A DNA stretch of 64,000 bases from positions 33,664,670-33,728,669 of the forward strand of contig NC_068344.1 of assembly GCF_014633365.1 (NCBI RefSeq), written 5' to 3'. The stretch's first letter is position 1; each line of letters starts with the position of its first letter. The notes under the pieces were generated by a model. The model saw only the letters and a list, made by a program, of their open reading frames with translations, had not been told where the DNA came from and ran no database searches. The translations under genes and the position numbers were made by a program. Of the stretch, positions 47,537 through 60,250 are shown piece after piece. This DNA comes from Diospyros lotus (taxonomy: Eukaryota; Streptophyta; Magnoliopsida; Ericales; Ebenaceae).

Positions 47537-47922
47537 TAAGTAATGTATGTTAATTAAAATATAGATAAAAAAATAAAATATAGAAAGTATTTCAAACTTT
47601 TATTCATTCTAATGTGTTTGTTAAATTTATATGACAATTCTTATAAAAAAAGTCACGTAATTTTTTATCTGCTATTTTTCAGATATGTTTATCTTTTTTT
47701 ATCTCCCTTAAGATAAACATATATTTGACCTTACATATAATAATAATAAAAAAATAATGCATATGTTTTACAATGCTTTCTAAAAACTTTAACAAATAAT
47801 TTAATAAAATTCATGAAATATTTTTATGTCTTATTTTAATCATTCCATATATTGGTCTAAAAAAAATTCTAATCTTATCTTGATATAACTTTATTTTACT
47901 CATTTTAATAAATACTATCTTA
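47537..47922 (+). mobile_element. MITE-like element, family M copy D
   Basis: Left end 'taagtaatgtatgttaatt', right end 'cattttaataaatactatct'. The interior matches copy A, including 'aaaaaagtcacgtaa' against 'aaaaaaagtcgcatga' and a hairpin around 'agatatgtttatc' with 'gataaacatat'. Confidence 0.65.
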
Positions 47923-48248
47923 GGTAATATTTGTTAAAATGAGAAAAATAAAGTTAAAATATTTTTCGAACTAAGATATGAAATTATTAAAATAAGACTA
48001 TGAAAAATTGTAATATTTATATCAGATTATTTATTAATTTTTTTAAAAATATATTAAAAAATATATGAATTATTTTTTTCTATTTATAAAATACAAAAAA
48101 AATTATATAGAATGAATGGAGATAAATTTATCTGAACAATTCTCACGTAATTTTTTTAATAAATTATTAAATAAATTTAATAAATATAATAAAAAATAAT
48201 ATTTTTTCGTACCCTATTTTTTTTCAACTCATATTAACGAACACTACC
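47919..48248 (-). mobile_element. MITE-like element, family M copy E, abutting copy D in inverted order
   Basis: Left end 'taggtaatatttgttaaaat', right end 'attaacgaacactacca'. Opposite orientation to copy D. The two share the junction at 47919-47922 with no spacer. Confidence 0.65.
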
Positions 48249-50987
48249 ATATAATATAAATTGAGCGACGAAACCAAGGATTAATTGGCCAATTAGAAGG
48301 TGCCCCATTATAAGCTTTTCCGTAACATTGACAAGCTTAAGATAGCTCAGCTGCATTAATTATTATAATATATTAAAAAATGTTAGCCATTGCCGACATT
48401 TTCACAATAGGCATCAGATCGATTGACGTAATCACACTGATTATAGGCCCAAAGTCCCTCTCATTAGCGACACCCCCCCCCCCCCCCAATCCATCCTTAT
48501 CTTCATGTGGGCTCCCTTTCCCCCATTGATCCATTCTTTGATTGAATCTACCCTTCTCGACCCATCTAACCGCCATTTTTCGACGTTATAATTCCTATTT
48601 AATTATTATAACTATTGATATTTTCTTGGTTGAATTAATTTAAATTTTATATTAGCATAACTATTAGTATCAAAATATTAGCAAATAGACTTGATTGAGT
48701 AATAGTTAAAAAATAAGATAATTTAAAAAAAAAATCCAAATTAATTAAATCGACTCGATCACTGTCGATTAAGTTAATAAAATAAGATTTAATTCCAATC
48801 AGCTTAAAAAATAAAGATCAACCAACACATCATTTTGGTAATACAAGTAAAAGGGGATCCAATGGGAGTGCAAGGCTTGGCTAACACATGTTGGGGTGGG
48901 GCTTAGTCGAATGAAGCAAGAAAGGTGGGAAAAGAGGGGTGATGAGGTAAGGGAGGGCTAGGGCGGCAGGCATTATGGGTGGTTTATTTTATGCATATAT
49001 TTGGTGGGTTGCTTTGATGATGATCAAAACCATTCGCAACTGGGTCCAATAACAAGACCCTCTATGGCTTTGAAAAACACTTTTGGTTTTATAAGAACAT
49101 TTGTTTAGAGGTTGCTGAGATCAGGGGTTGCATCTTGGAAGCATCCATCTGACCACGAGAGAGATTTGCGCATTTCATCCTCCTTTTGCTTATTGTGATG
49201 ATGCTTCTTACCACTATCTCCTCTAATTATATATGATTTTGTCACTTTTATAATTTGAAATATCAAAGGTGATGTTATTATTTGAAATATTAAATAGAAG
49301 AGAGTAGTTGCGTTCAATAACTAACAACTAATGTTAAAGCAATCGAATCTTTCGTCACGAATTTAATCATCTGTCAATTTTAAACGAGAATTATAGTTAA
49401 TACTAAAATCACATCTTGAAATCTTGAAATGATTAGGTGTAATAATAGTTCATAATTTATCTAAAATTAATGGCGAAATGGTTGAAACTATCACTTTATA
49501 TTTTATTAAATAATTACATAATGATAATATCAACCGTTTCGTCCCTACTTTCAGGTCATGATTTCAAATAAATTATCAAAGTTGTAGGTGAAATAACATT
49601 CTCGTCGGGGTTTGGAAATTAAAAAGCTTAGAACCATCAAATCATATTCTAAGAATTCATTTAGAAGTAAAAACAAAATTAATACCATAAACGCGAAAGG
49701 AAACACACAAAACAGACCAAAAGATGGGATAGATTGAGGCCGGCCGCCATATACTTTTGGCAAGATGGATTGGGATTTAGGCGGCCAATAAGAGAACATC
49801 ATCCACAGTGGACGACAAGACTTTGCTCATCGGATAATCCAAACCCAACAATATTTACATTGTTTTAATGAGTAGGGTGAATGACCAAAATGGCCAAAGT
49901 TCATGACGTGTTGTGGTTAATTTAAAAAGAGAGAGAATTCAATTATTAACTAAAAATTTTAAAATATTCAAATTAAATATTTAAAATTTATTGAGTATGT
50001 GACGTATTTAGCCTTTAAATTCTCCATTAAAAGTGAGGGTAAATACTTAATTATTTTGAGAGTAATAGTACTTGCATATCAAAGTTAACAGTTATATTAA
50101 TAATTAATTAATAAAGTGTGAATCTAATGGTGGAAGAATTTGAAGTGGGTTCCGTATTTGGTAGGGCCCCCCTAAAGGTCCAGAGCGTGCATTGGGATGT
50201 GAGTCCAAAAGCATGCAGATTCCTGAACAAGTTGATGCCCATATGATCTGATCTGATCTGATCTGATCTGAGGAGAAATTAAAAAGCTCTGTTTTTTGCA
50301 CTTCACTGTAATACTGTGACGATGTGTGTTTGAGTGGTTGAGAAATGACAAGGCAAGGAAAGGGTCACAGACAGAATGGAGAAGCTTCATAATCATTTTT
50401 AAATGAATTTGCAGCTTATAATTTATTTATAGAAAGATAGATTATTTGACTGACTGACTCTATGAAGCATATTCCCTAAATTTATTTATTCATTCAAAGG
50501 CACAATGATTAGGGGCTCCCATTGTCTGTGTCCCACACCATTGCATGGTTAATGGTTTTCCCTAGAAAATATAGAGCGAATCAAGTGAGGGGACAGCTTA
50601 AAGCCTTTAAAGTAAGGCGCATACACACTTTATGAAACCAATCCAATTGCATCTCTCTCCCACGCTCCTTGCAAAAAATGAAAATTTGGGGGACCCTAAA
50701 TTCTAAAATTCTGAAAGGTATTTATATAATTTAATTCACTTAGTGTTACTAAATAAAAATAATAATTATATAATGAGTATTATGTATGTTAATACATGAA
50801 ACGTTTATCTAACATAGATAAAATTAAAAAAAACATATAACCCTGAGTGTGACCCCATCCCTGTGTATGTTTGTATGAGTGTCTTTAAGGTGGACAAGAA
50901 TATTTTTTGAGTAAAAAAGGTAAAATTTCTCTTCTTAAGGGTCCCTCACACACTGTCTCACGCACGTGAGAGGGATTAATCACGATA
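48249..50987. other. AT-rich intergenic DNA
   Basis: No gene supported. Holds a poly-C run of about 15 at 48473-48487 and a GATCT/TGATC pentamer run at about 50226-50270. Short minus-strand frames show no family resemblance. Confidence 0.5.
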
Positions 50988-50995
50988 CACGACAG

Positions 50996-51169
50996 CAGGG
51001 GCGGATGCAGAGGGGGGCTTGGGACTGGGCTGTGTTGGGAGTTTATATATTTATATATATATTATTATTTATTATATATTTTTCACTATTTATTATATAT
51101 TTTTTTTACTGTTTAATTGGGGCTGGCACGGGCTGAAGCCCGTGCCAGCCCCCCCTATATCCGCCCCTG
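50996..51169. mobile_element. 174-bp hAT-type MITE with perfect target duplication
   Basis: Ends caggggcggatgcagagggg on the left and the inverted form (ccccctatatccgcccctg) on the right. The exact 8-bp duplication 'cacgacag' flanks it at 50988-50995 and 51170-51177. A perfect palindrome with 14-bp arms starting ggctggcacgggct occupies 51121-51150. Non-coding and apparently young. Confidence 0.85.
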
Positions 51170-51177
51170 CACGACAG

Positions 51178-52101
51178 CACACCAGATAACAGACATAATG
51201 CATGATGCCCACAAGAAGTCACCCCACAGGAAGGTAAAACTCCTACACTGTGATTGTTATGACTCGAACCTACATTTTTAGGTACAATCTGTTATCTAAA
51301 AACTAATCATACTATGCCCAATGAGGGATGGATAGGAACATTTCTTGTTGATATATGTTCTGGGTTGGGGCATAGGGTAATGGCCCTGATATCTATTCCA
51401 CATGTTTGGGAGCGGAGATTCCAGAATATGCACAAAGTGTCCACTTGCTAAAATCAAAATCCAAGAAAGATAAGATAAACAAGAAGCCATCACATGGTAT
51501 AATTTAATGCCCTTTAAAATTTGGACAAACAAATTGAACCCAAAAAAAGACATAATAATAAAAAAGGGACAATGAATTGGTTATCCACCAAACAGCCTCT
51601 CCCTCTCTTCCCCTCTCTCTTCCAATTCCAACAAAAACATAAGACCAACCCCCTCCACATCCTTTCACTTGCCCATGTTCTTTGCCGCCCCCCTCCCTCC
51701 ACTCATTCATTGACACGTCTTGTCCCAATCACTATTTCTCTTTGTGCCAGAAGCAATTTCTGTAAATTATTCAACTAACTAATTAAAAACGTATTCACCG
51801 ATTGCTAATGAGTGGGACTCCATCCATCGTTTGTACAATTCATCAAAAGAAAATTCATTAAAGCCCAATTCACGAAAAGAAGAAAGAAAAGAAAATAATA
51901 AAAAGAAAGAAATATTGAAGAAGCCCTGCAACGGCCTCAATAGTGGGTCAACTACCCAAGCTTTGGAAGTTGGAACTTGGAAGGCTTGAGACCTGCGAAG
52001 TCTGGGAATACCAAGAAAGAGAAGAAGAAGAAGCCCCAGTGATTTGTACAAAATTGGAGGAGTAAATCAGGGATTGTACACGAGCATGTACGGGGGAAGA
52101 G
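51178..52101 (-). other. Intergenic DNA and probable 3' UTR of the small membrane protein gene
   Basis: The segment nearest 52101 is likely 3' UTR. Further left it is ordinary intergenic DNA with CT-rich stretches near 51600-51700. Minus-strand frames at 51504 and 51779 are not supported as genes. Confidence 0.35.
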
Positions 52102-52605
52102 TTAATAGCAATAGGCCAGCCGGCGGGGAACCAACCGATCCCTGAGAATTCCGTTGTAGAGCGCCGCACGGTTCGCCGGCATTCCCTTGATTTCCTTCCC
52201 GTTCTGCCCCTTCTTCGGCGCCGAATTTACGGAAAAGCCACCGCCGCTGTTTCCGTGGCCGTGCTGCCGCCGGAACTCCTCGCTGTTCCCGGCCGGGTCG
52301 ACGACGTCCTTCGCGAAGTGCACTCTCTTCTTCTTCTTCTTGAATCGCTTCTTCCCCTCTGCAAAATTAAACCCCAGAAAATCAGAAACCAGGGAATCAT
52401 TCAAGATGAGTGGAAGAAACCCATCAGAAATGGGGCGGAAGTGGAAACGGAACCAACCTGAGGCTGAGGAGATGCAGGGGCGAGGGGTCGGAGGGGCGGC
52501 GGCCGGGAAGGACTTCTGGAGGCGCAGCGCGAGGAGGATTACGGTGCCGGAGACGGCCATGGCGGTGGCCAAGACCACGCCTTGAGAAGTCAAGATTGAA
52601 GACAT
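52102..52605 (-). CDS. Small plant-specific membrane-anchored protein, uncharacterised
   Basis: Two exons on the minus strand, 52605-52458 and 52358-52102 (GT-AG), giving 134 aa. Seen in the sequence: an N-terminal hydrophobic segment about residues 9-28 (GVVLATAMAVSGTVILLALR), a proline-rich linker, a lysine cluster (KRFKKKKKRVHFAKDVVDP), a Gly/Asn/Ser-rich stretch and a conserved C-terminal motif (IKGMPANRAALYNGILRDR). I recognise this as a recurrent plant family of unknown function and give no symbol. The start is the ATG of MSSILTSQG; an upstream TTG is in frame. The intron is exactly 99 nt with no in-frame stop, so unspliced transcripts would encode a 33-residue longer protein (167 aa). 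Confidence 0.8.
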   Translation of the reverse strand: MSSILTSQGVVLATAMAVSGTVILLALRLQKSFPAAAPPTPRPCISSASGWFRFHFRPISDGFLPLILNDSLVSDFLGFNFAEGKKRFKKKKKRVHFAKDVVDPAGNSEEFRRQHGHGNSGGGFSVNSAPKKGQNGKEIKGMPANRAALYNGILRDRLVPRRLAYCY

Positions 52606-52754
52606 AATATGGTTCTTGGGAGAAAGGGGGTTGTTGCAGTTGGTCAAGAAAATGGAGATGGTGGTTGGCTTTCAGCTTCCTTGCAAGCTTGGAAAATATA
52701 TAGTATCTTCTTCCAGTGCAAATTAAATACACGACCATATACTTCTATCTATAA

Positions 52755-52800
52755 TAATATATATATATATACGTTTAGAGAGAGAGAGAGAGAGAGAGAA
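52755..52800 (-). promoter_or_regulatory. Candidate TATA and GA/CT-rich leader of the small membrane protein gene
   Basis: A 'tatatatatatata' stretch near 52757-52772 lies next to a (GA) run at 52777-52798. The first is about 150 bp upstream of the ATG on the minus strand. The promoter role is inferred from position only. Confidence 0.35.
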
Positions 52801-52810
52801 TAGATGGGTC

Positions 52811-55800
52811 TTGGTCTTTAGAGAGAGAGAAAAGCTTGGGAATCAATTCAAATCAAATGGTTTTGCTTTATAATTTGGGCTATTATTATTATTATTATGT
52901 ATTAATTAACTCATCGTCGTCATATATCATATATTTAAAATTTTCCACCACGAACGATAATTAAAATAAATAATAATGGTGGAGAAGAGAAGCTGCGATT
53001 GGATACCGAGAGAGGCTGCCCGATGGGTTGTGAGCGTGCAGTGCACGGCAATGATAGTGTGAAAGTACAACTAAATAATGCTCTGGGTCAATTTGCTTTG
53101 CTTCTTTCACACGAGTTCCTTTCCTACAAGCACGTGCCGCCTCGACCACGCGCTTCTCCTTAATAATTCCCATTATTATTATTTCCATGTTATATACACA
53201 AAAACATTCACCTCTTATTTTTATTTTTATATTTTTAATGAACGAACGAACGCCTCGATGTTTGACCCTATAATTTCAGCATGAGAGATAAATTAAGAAA
53301 TTCAGCAGACAAGTTTCGACCTCTAGCACAACTACAAATATGAGGATGATAAGTATTTTTCATTTTTTAGAATCGTTCCTTGTCTATTAAATTATTTCTT
53401 GATCAAAACTCAAATATGAAATCTAAAGGTTCAAAAAATAACATCCAACACATTCTTCCTTTAATAGTTGATCTACGCATTGGGGGCAACATTCACCCCT
53501 TTTTAAAATTATATTTACATCCTTTGAGGTTACTCACAAGGCTTCTTTTTTTTTTTTTTTTGTAGGGATCATTATATTTTCTTTTTGATTTTTTTTAATT
53601 TCTAACAAAATTCTAACTAAAATTAATGAAAATTTTCTATTCACTTACTAAAAATTTGTTACAAATTTTATGTATATACAAAATCAAAAATTTGATCTTC
53701 TAAATAACATTATTTAATTTATACTAAATAACACTCATATGATAAATTAAATATAATAATATTATAGGGTCAACTATTTAATTTTTTTAACACAACTCGA
53801 TAGGGTAGACCCTACATCATTATATTTGATTTATCACATTAATGTTGCTTAATATAAATTAAATAATCTTACTTAAAAAATTAAAATTTTACAAAATTAT
53901 ATATATATATATTGACACAATTTTTGACATGTTAAGTGATGATCGATAATATTTACTTTATTTTTATTTTTTATTATATATATATAAGGTGAACTTTTTC
54001 ATAGAGTTAGATGAAATTTATTAAAAAAAAACTAAATTATAATAAAATTTAAAAAATTAATAACTATCATAAGATAACTTTAAATAAAAAAACAATTTTA
54101 ATTATATTATTGGGACTTGGCGGGAAGAGTGGGCGTGACGCGCGGGATGGAGCGTGAGGGTAGGGAAGGGGAATCAATAATTTAGTTTAAATGTCGTTGA
54201 AAAGAAGGGAGGGGGTGTCGGACGGATGGAAATGCATGGATGCCTCTGCTTACTGCTCAGCCTTAGATGCGGTTTCTGATGCCCAGATCTGATTGCTGAT
54301 TGGACACTCATTCTTGACCAATCCAATGCCTCCCCCTCCTATTTTGACCCACCAGACCTGTTGGGATATTATTAAATTAGGGTTTCTCATGATGTGCTTA
54401 TATATAACTATATTCCTAATTATTTATTTTGAGAAATATATTTTTTAAATATAAATTATCGGCTTGCTATAGACCAAGTCAACAAGCCCATGACGCAATT
54501 GGCAAGTTGAGTTGGGGGCGTGCAAAATTTTGATAAATCAAATTATTCGAATTAAATTGAGTCATTTTAATTAGTTTAATAAAATAATTGAAATATAATA
54601 AAATATTATTGTTTTCAACATAATATATATAATTTTAATTTTAAAAATTTGAAAATTAAAACCCCAATTCTAAGCAATCATGTGACTCATTCTCTAGTCT
54701 TCATCATTATGCTCTTTCTCTACAATTACGAAAGTGCAACAACTCGTCGTTATTGGCACTTTTTTCTCTTCATTCGTTTGGTATCTTTGAGTTTTCGTCG
54801 TGGTCCTTTTCTTTTCTGATGTTAGTCCAATCCACACTACTTGTCAAGATCTAGCAATTTGCACCTTCTTTCTCTCTCTAGGCCTTTCCTTCCTCATATA
54901 AAAGTAGACATAATTCGGTTTGATACTTTTTTTTTTTTTAGAATTGTTGATGTTTTGAATTGTTATTAATTATACATCATAGTTTTTATTTAATTTATAT
55001 AGTTTTCAGATTTTTATTTAAAACCCGATTTGTTCGGTTAATTAACGAATCAAAACAAAATTTTCTTCAATCTATTTGGTTGCCCACAAATTTCAATCGA
55101 TTTGATTTGCTTGTTAACAAGTTCATTTAAATTTGTTCAGCTTTTAAAATTCGGTTTGTTCGGTATGCTCACCACCGCTAGGCTGACCCGACAACTCATT
55201 TGAGGTCGTGCCAAACTGACTTCAGCTAAAGGTCGATGTATTGGAAGTGTAGGGCAATTTATTTGGCCCCTCATACTTATTTGTGGCCTAAAGAGTTGGC
55301 GAAAGGTCCAACATTTTGATCGGCGTGGGTGGGGAGAGTAGGTCCTCAAAGCGTACGGGAATGAGTTTACTGTTCACATTGACCCGCTGAAAAATCAAGG
55401 TCTACTTTGCGTTTGTGCTCATTTTTCATAAGATATTCTAGAAATTTGTGATGATAATAATTCTAAAGCTTTTATTTTTCTAGTCAAATTTTGTGTTCTT
55501 GGTAGTCATCCAAATGATCTATGTATTAATAATTAATACGTTGATTTAGTAGCTAGCTAATTATTATTTTAAAAGTAACGTTGTAATAATAGATATTGTT
55601 CTAATTATAAATTATAATTTTTGGTAGCCAGCTATTGTTTTGGGTCGTGATCGCGTTGATACTGTGCTAAACAATGGTGTTCGCATCTCTCTGAACATGG
55701 ACCGGATGCGATTCACGCGTCCTAGTCCTTTTCGTGAGAATTTCATTAGGCCCGACGTGAAAGAAAGAAAATAGGAATTTGATAATTGTTAGTTCAGTTC

Positions 55801-56263
55801 AGTTAGCTGAATGAATAGACTTGAGAGAGAAAAAAAAGAAAACGCAAAGTCGGTTGACTGGCTACACAGTTAGCTACTTCATTTTCTAATTTTACATTAT
55901 AACTAAAAGTTGTATAAATTGCTCTACTAGACTCGTCCATCCTATAAAACCCTCTCTATCAGCATCCAATTTTATTCACAATCACAACTCTTGCAAGCAA
56001 CCCAGTTGCCCCTAGTTCGGTCCTTTATTTGATTATATTATGGGTGAAAAAGACATATATAACATGATCCAATTAATTGACAAATCATAACAAACTCTCC
56101 CATGTCCAATAGGCAATAGCCCGTTATTAAGCATGCATACCCGATATTTTACAAATCGTTCCCTTCATTCAACCAAACATACAAAAACCTATACCGGGTT
56201 TGAACACGAGGGGATAATTTGACGACCCACAAAGCACATGCCATTAATGTGAAAGGAAGGACA
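52811..56263. other. Intergenic DNA and PLD 3' region
   Basis: No gene recognised between the small membrane protein gene and PLD alpha. The interval is AT-rich. At 54510-55185 short 'ttcggtttgttcggt'-type sequence suggests another degenerate hAT-like relic with unclear ends. The last 200 bp or so near 56263 probably include the PLD 3' UTR. Confidence 0.4.
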
Positions 56264-59200
56264 TCAAGTTGTAAGAATAGGCGGAAGGAAGTCAGCTTTA
56301 GCTCCGAGCACCGGAGCTTTAGTGTCCGGGAAGTGCTCTGTGTTGGGCAGCTCAGTGACCATCCCCTCCGGCGTGACTCTAATGGGGTAACAGAGCAGGT
56401 GACCGCCCAAGTCATGATCCAGCCTCTCGCGGGAGTATATCTCCCAGTACTCCTCTGCAATCCGGTTCACCTTCTGGATACAATCCAAACTCTCCGGCCG
56501 GACGAAGGATTCGTCCAGCATGCCTAAATGCTCGTACCACAATGCCATCCGGAAGCCGTGAATCTGTCCCCTGGCCGGCCGCCGGCCGGCCAGGTGGTGT
56601 GGCTGGTACCCTCCCATGGCGATCTCCGAGTCCCTAGCCCCGTCCATTGACCTCTGGTTTATGTTGGCCGATCCGATGATTATGTATTCATCATCAACTG
56701 CAAAAGAAAATTAACCATTTTGATCAATTCTGATCTTATAATCGGAATCGGTGTTTTGTCGATGACTTACCGATCATCATTTTGGCATGGACGTAGATCA
56801 TGAAGCGCCGGGCCTGCTGAGCGCGGCTGTAATCGGTGTCTTTTTCCGGCGTCTCAGAAGGTTCATATTCGTCGGGCTTCTTCGTCTCCCTGTTGCCGAG
56901 GCAGAAGAAGGTTAAATAATCTCTGGGTTCTGCATCCAGGCCCTTGGCACGGATTGCCTGAGCTATGTCAGTATACATCATCTGCATTGTTCTCTTCTGC
57001 CAGTCGAGAATGGCCTGAACCGACGCGCTCTCCGGGATTCCCTCCGGCCACATTGGGACGACGACGTAGACGGAGAACCGTTCCCCGGCTTCGATCTTGC
57101 TAATGATCTTCAGCGACAGTTCTTTGGGAACAAGATGCAGAGCGCCCACGTCTTCGTCCTTGACGTCGCCGGAGTTCCATCCGAAACAGCTCCCAAGGAA
57201 GTACTGGTTCTCAATGTAAATGAAGTTCTTCGCCCGGCGAATGGCGTTGATGTAAGCGTCCTGAATACTCCGGTCAATGACGTTGTCCTTGCCGCTTACA
57301 AGGCCGGCCCTGGCGGCGGCTTCGGGAGTTTTCGGGAAGTCGGATGCGGCGCCGCCGTCGATGGACCTGAAGAGCTGAACGTTCCATGATTCTGGGTCTT
57401 CTGGGAACATCACTGGAGAAGGAGGTATAATTATGTTCCCCATATCTGTCAGTTGAAGCAGCAGACCTTGCTTCCCTTGCTTCCTCCATCTCTGCTCAAA
57501 ATTGAAGAGCACATCCCAGGCGATCGGTCCTTCCAACCGGCAATGGACGTCATGCCAAGGCTCTCTCGGCCCGCCTTTCTTCACGCTGGAGCCGGAAAAA
57601 TTAGGTTGGTGAAAATCATCATGATGTGCAGATTCCAGGGTCCTGAAAAGGGAATGAAATGGGGTATCATATCTCCCATCACAGAGATCAATTCCACCCA
57701 CAAAGCTCAGTATTCTCCTCTTTTCGGAGCCTGGGTTCGGCATCTCAGAATCCACAACCACAATCTTCTGGTGGTGAGTGAACATGGTGGAAATCTCCAG
57801 GCCCTGAACAAGGCTGAGTGCATCATCAGGGTTCCTTGGGCATAGAATACAGTTGACTTTAGTATTTTCGAAATAGCTTGAGGTTTCTTCATCATGTGTG
57901 GCCATTAGTCCATCCTTTTTGAGCTGTTTGACAGAGGTTCTATCATCCCAAACCAGCATTAGAACTCTCACTCCTTCTTCAGCCTTCTTCTTCAGAAGCT
58001 CTCCCAAGGTTGAATCCCAGCCGGGCTTCTTCTGCCTCCTCGAGTCCCTCATCAGTTTGATCTCAGTGTACACAGACCAGCCAGTTATGTAAATCAAGTG
58101 CTTGGCATTAGAAATGGCGTCAAAAATGTCTTCCCAGCATCTATGTGGCTCGTAATTTTTCCCCCCAGAAAGAGGAATTGGGGGTATGAATTTGTCTGGA
58201 ATGTGAGCATCTTGATAGAGTGTAACTCTGCAACCATTTCTCTGCGTGAAGAAGGTGAAAGGCACGCCGGGAAACTTTGGACTTCTAATCCCACGAGCCC
58301 AATTCAGCTCTTTACTAACATCAAGAAACTGGACCTTCACATGGAGCTTTGAATGACCATGAATGGGTTTACCATCTTTGTTCACAATCTCAAGCAATCT
58401 ATCCACTTCTTCTCCATTAAGGAGTTCTTTGACAGAGATGTAAGCTCTTCCGATCAGTACTGCTCCGATGGGATTATCGCCTTTGATGGAGAAGACTACC
58501 CTAGAAGCCATGTGGGCGCAGTAAATGTGGAAAGACTCGTACCACTGGGGATTTGGATCGTTTTCTAAGAGTCTGGTTCGGCCAACTCTGGCTCTCTCTA
58601 AATCTATGGTGGCATAGAGTTTGGAAGCGCTCTTTTTGGATCCCAAAGCTTCCCCAACGTGCTCCACAACCTGGAGGTTGAATTCATGATTACAAGATGA
58701 GTGGTCTGAGAACTGTATAGAATGAATGAAAATTATTCGATGTTACAGAGTTATGTTTAGAACAAGCTAAACAACGCACTGATGCGGGATTAACACTGAA
58801 GGATTTGCAATTTAATCGACAAATAAAAGATAGGATCAAACTGTCTCATCTAATGAAGTTCAAACACCATTGCAAATTGACATCTGCTATCAATTGACTC
58901 AAGATTTCGGTAAATTAGTGAACAATCTTCAAAAAATATATATATACAACTCAAACTGGCACCGACATATGTTGGACGATTAGGTCTCCTTCCTATGTGG
59001 ATAAAAACTCGAAACTTTATATTATGTTATAATTCCAGTCCGTTGTAGGGGTTTATGGATCGTTTTGTTTCGGCTCAATTACGAAAGCCTTATCCCTTTA
59101 ATTGCTGCAACTAGAGTTTTTATGAATAGCTGTTTTGGACAAATTTGTAGTTGAAATTTCAAAGAGAATAATCACGGCGAGCCCATTGAATCAATTTTTA

Positions 59201-59962
59201 TCAAATCAATGATCGAAAGGTCATATCTGATATGGTAAAGTTGACTCCTGGGTCAAAAACCATGTACAGAAAACACTGGGCATACCCAGACTATGAACAA
59301 AAGGCAAGGATCGCCAAAACAAAGCTATCCCATAGCAAGGGCCTCAAAATGGACTAAAACAGTTCATGATAAAAAAAAAAAAAGTTAAAGACTCCTGGGG
59401 ATGACGTAGCTGACACATGATTCTTCAATCTGAATGGTGGTTTGATCATCAGAGCTCTAAATCCAAAGTTTGCTGTCAAAACTGTATTCTTATGTTTTGA
59501 GTGAGATTTGCCAAACTTACTACCTGTTCTATGTCCTGGAATGCATATCCATTATTAAGTTGGAAATATATTGTAAACTTCATTTATTATAGTAGAGATC
59601 TTGAAGTGGACTTCTAACTCACATGACTTTTCCCTTGCGTTTTTGGCTACCTAACGTACTATGTGTCAAAAAGTGTGTGATTGTGCTTTTTTTTTTTAAA
59701 GGTTCATCATCAACTGAAAAATATCCAAGAGGAAATGCAATAAACAAGAGCAGTGGAATTTGCATCATTACGCAAGAACCAGCACAGATTATCATACGAT
59801 CATAATAAACAACTCAGATTAACAGATTTTTTTTTAATCGCAGTAATTTATCTGATTCAGAGAGAGAACTTTGTGCAAGAAATTGCCGCCGGAGGTGCCG
59901 TGGAGCTTGTCGACATCGTAGATGGTGGCGTGGAGAGTTCCATGGAGGAGAATCTGCGCCAT
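56264..59962 (-). CDS. Phospholipase D alpha
   Basis: Hydrolyses membrane phospholipids to phosphatidic acid, with known roles in ABA and stress signalling. Three coding exons on the minus strand: 59962-59870 (31 codons, [17 protein letters not shown]), 58670-56771 and 56697-56264, giving 808 aa; Arabidopsis PLDalpha1 has 810. An N-terminal C2 domain spans roughly the first 160 residues. Two catalytic HKD motifs are present: H331/K333/D338 ([10 protein letters not shown]) and H659/K661/D666 (VHAKMMIVDDE), the second split by the last intron after I664. The C-terminus PPILTT is typical. The exon-1 donor reads AAA|GTTCTC, a weak but usable site forced by frame. A 5'-UTR intron at 59971-60090 is likely. 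Confidence 0.95.
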
Positions 59963-60250
59963 GGCGGCGTCTGCAAATGCAAATCCAGAGATTCAACTGT
60001 TCCATAAACACAATCCGAGCAGAGAAAATGGCAGAGAAGAAGAAAGAGGAAGAAGAAGATCAACGGAAATGGCAAGAGATTACGGCGTACCTGTGAATCT
60101 GCAGCGAAGAGAAGACTGAAGAACGAGAGAAACCGAGTCTCCAGAGAATCGGAAAAGAGAGAAGACGACTCTTAAGAACGAAGATACTGACTTTCACGCT
60201 CTACATGTGCGTGTGTATATGTAGATGTAGATGTAGATAGCACCCATGAT
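59963..60250 (-). promoter_or_regulatory. PLD alpha 5' UTR with leader intron and upstream promoter
   Basis: On the minus strand, a donor CACAG|GTACGC at 60090 and an acceptor TTTGCAG at 59971-59972 bound a 120-bp leader intron ending 8 bp before the ATG. Plant PLD alpha genes commonly have an intron in the 5' UTR. The promoter start is not fixed. Confidence 0.45.

Noticed and set aside
52187..52585. 132-codon plus-strand frame over the small membrane protein gene
   Set aside because: Shadow of the GC-rich coding strand; the minus-strand gene has splice sites and a conserved C-terminus.
56219..58568. Several plus-strand frames opposite PLD alpha
   Set aside because: Complementary shadows of conserved PLD exons.
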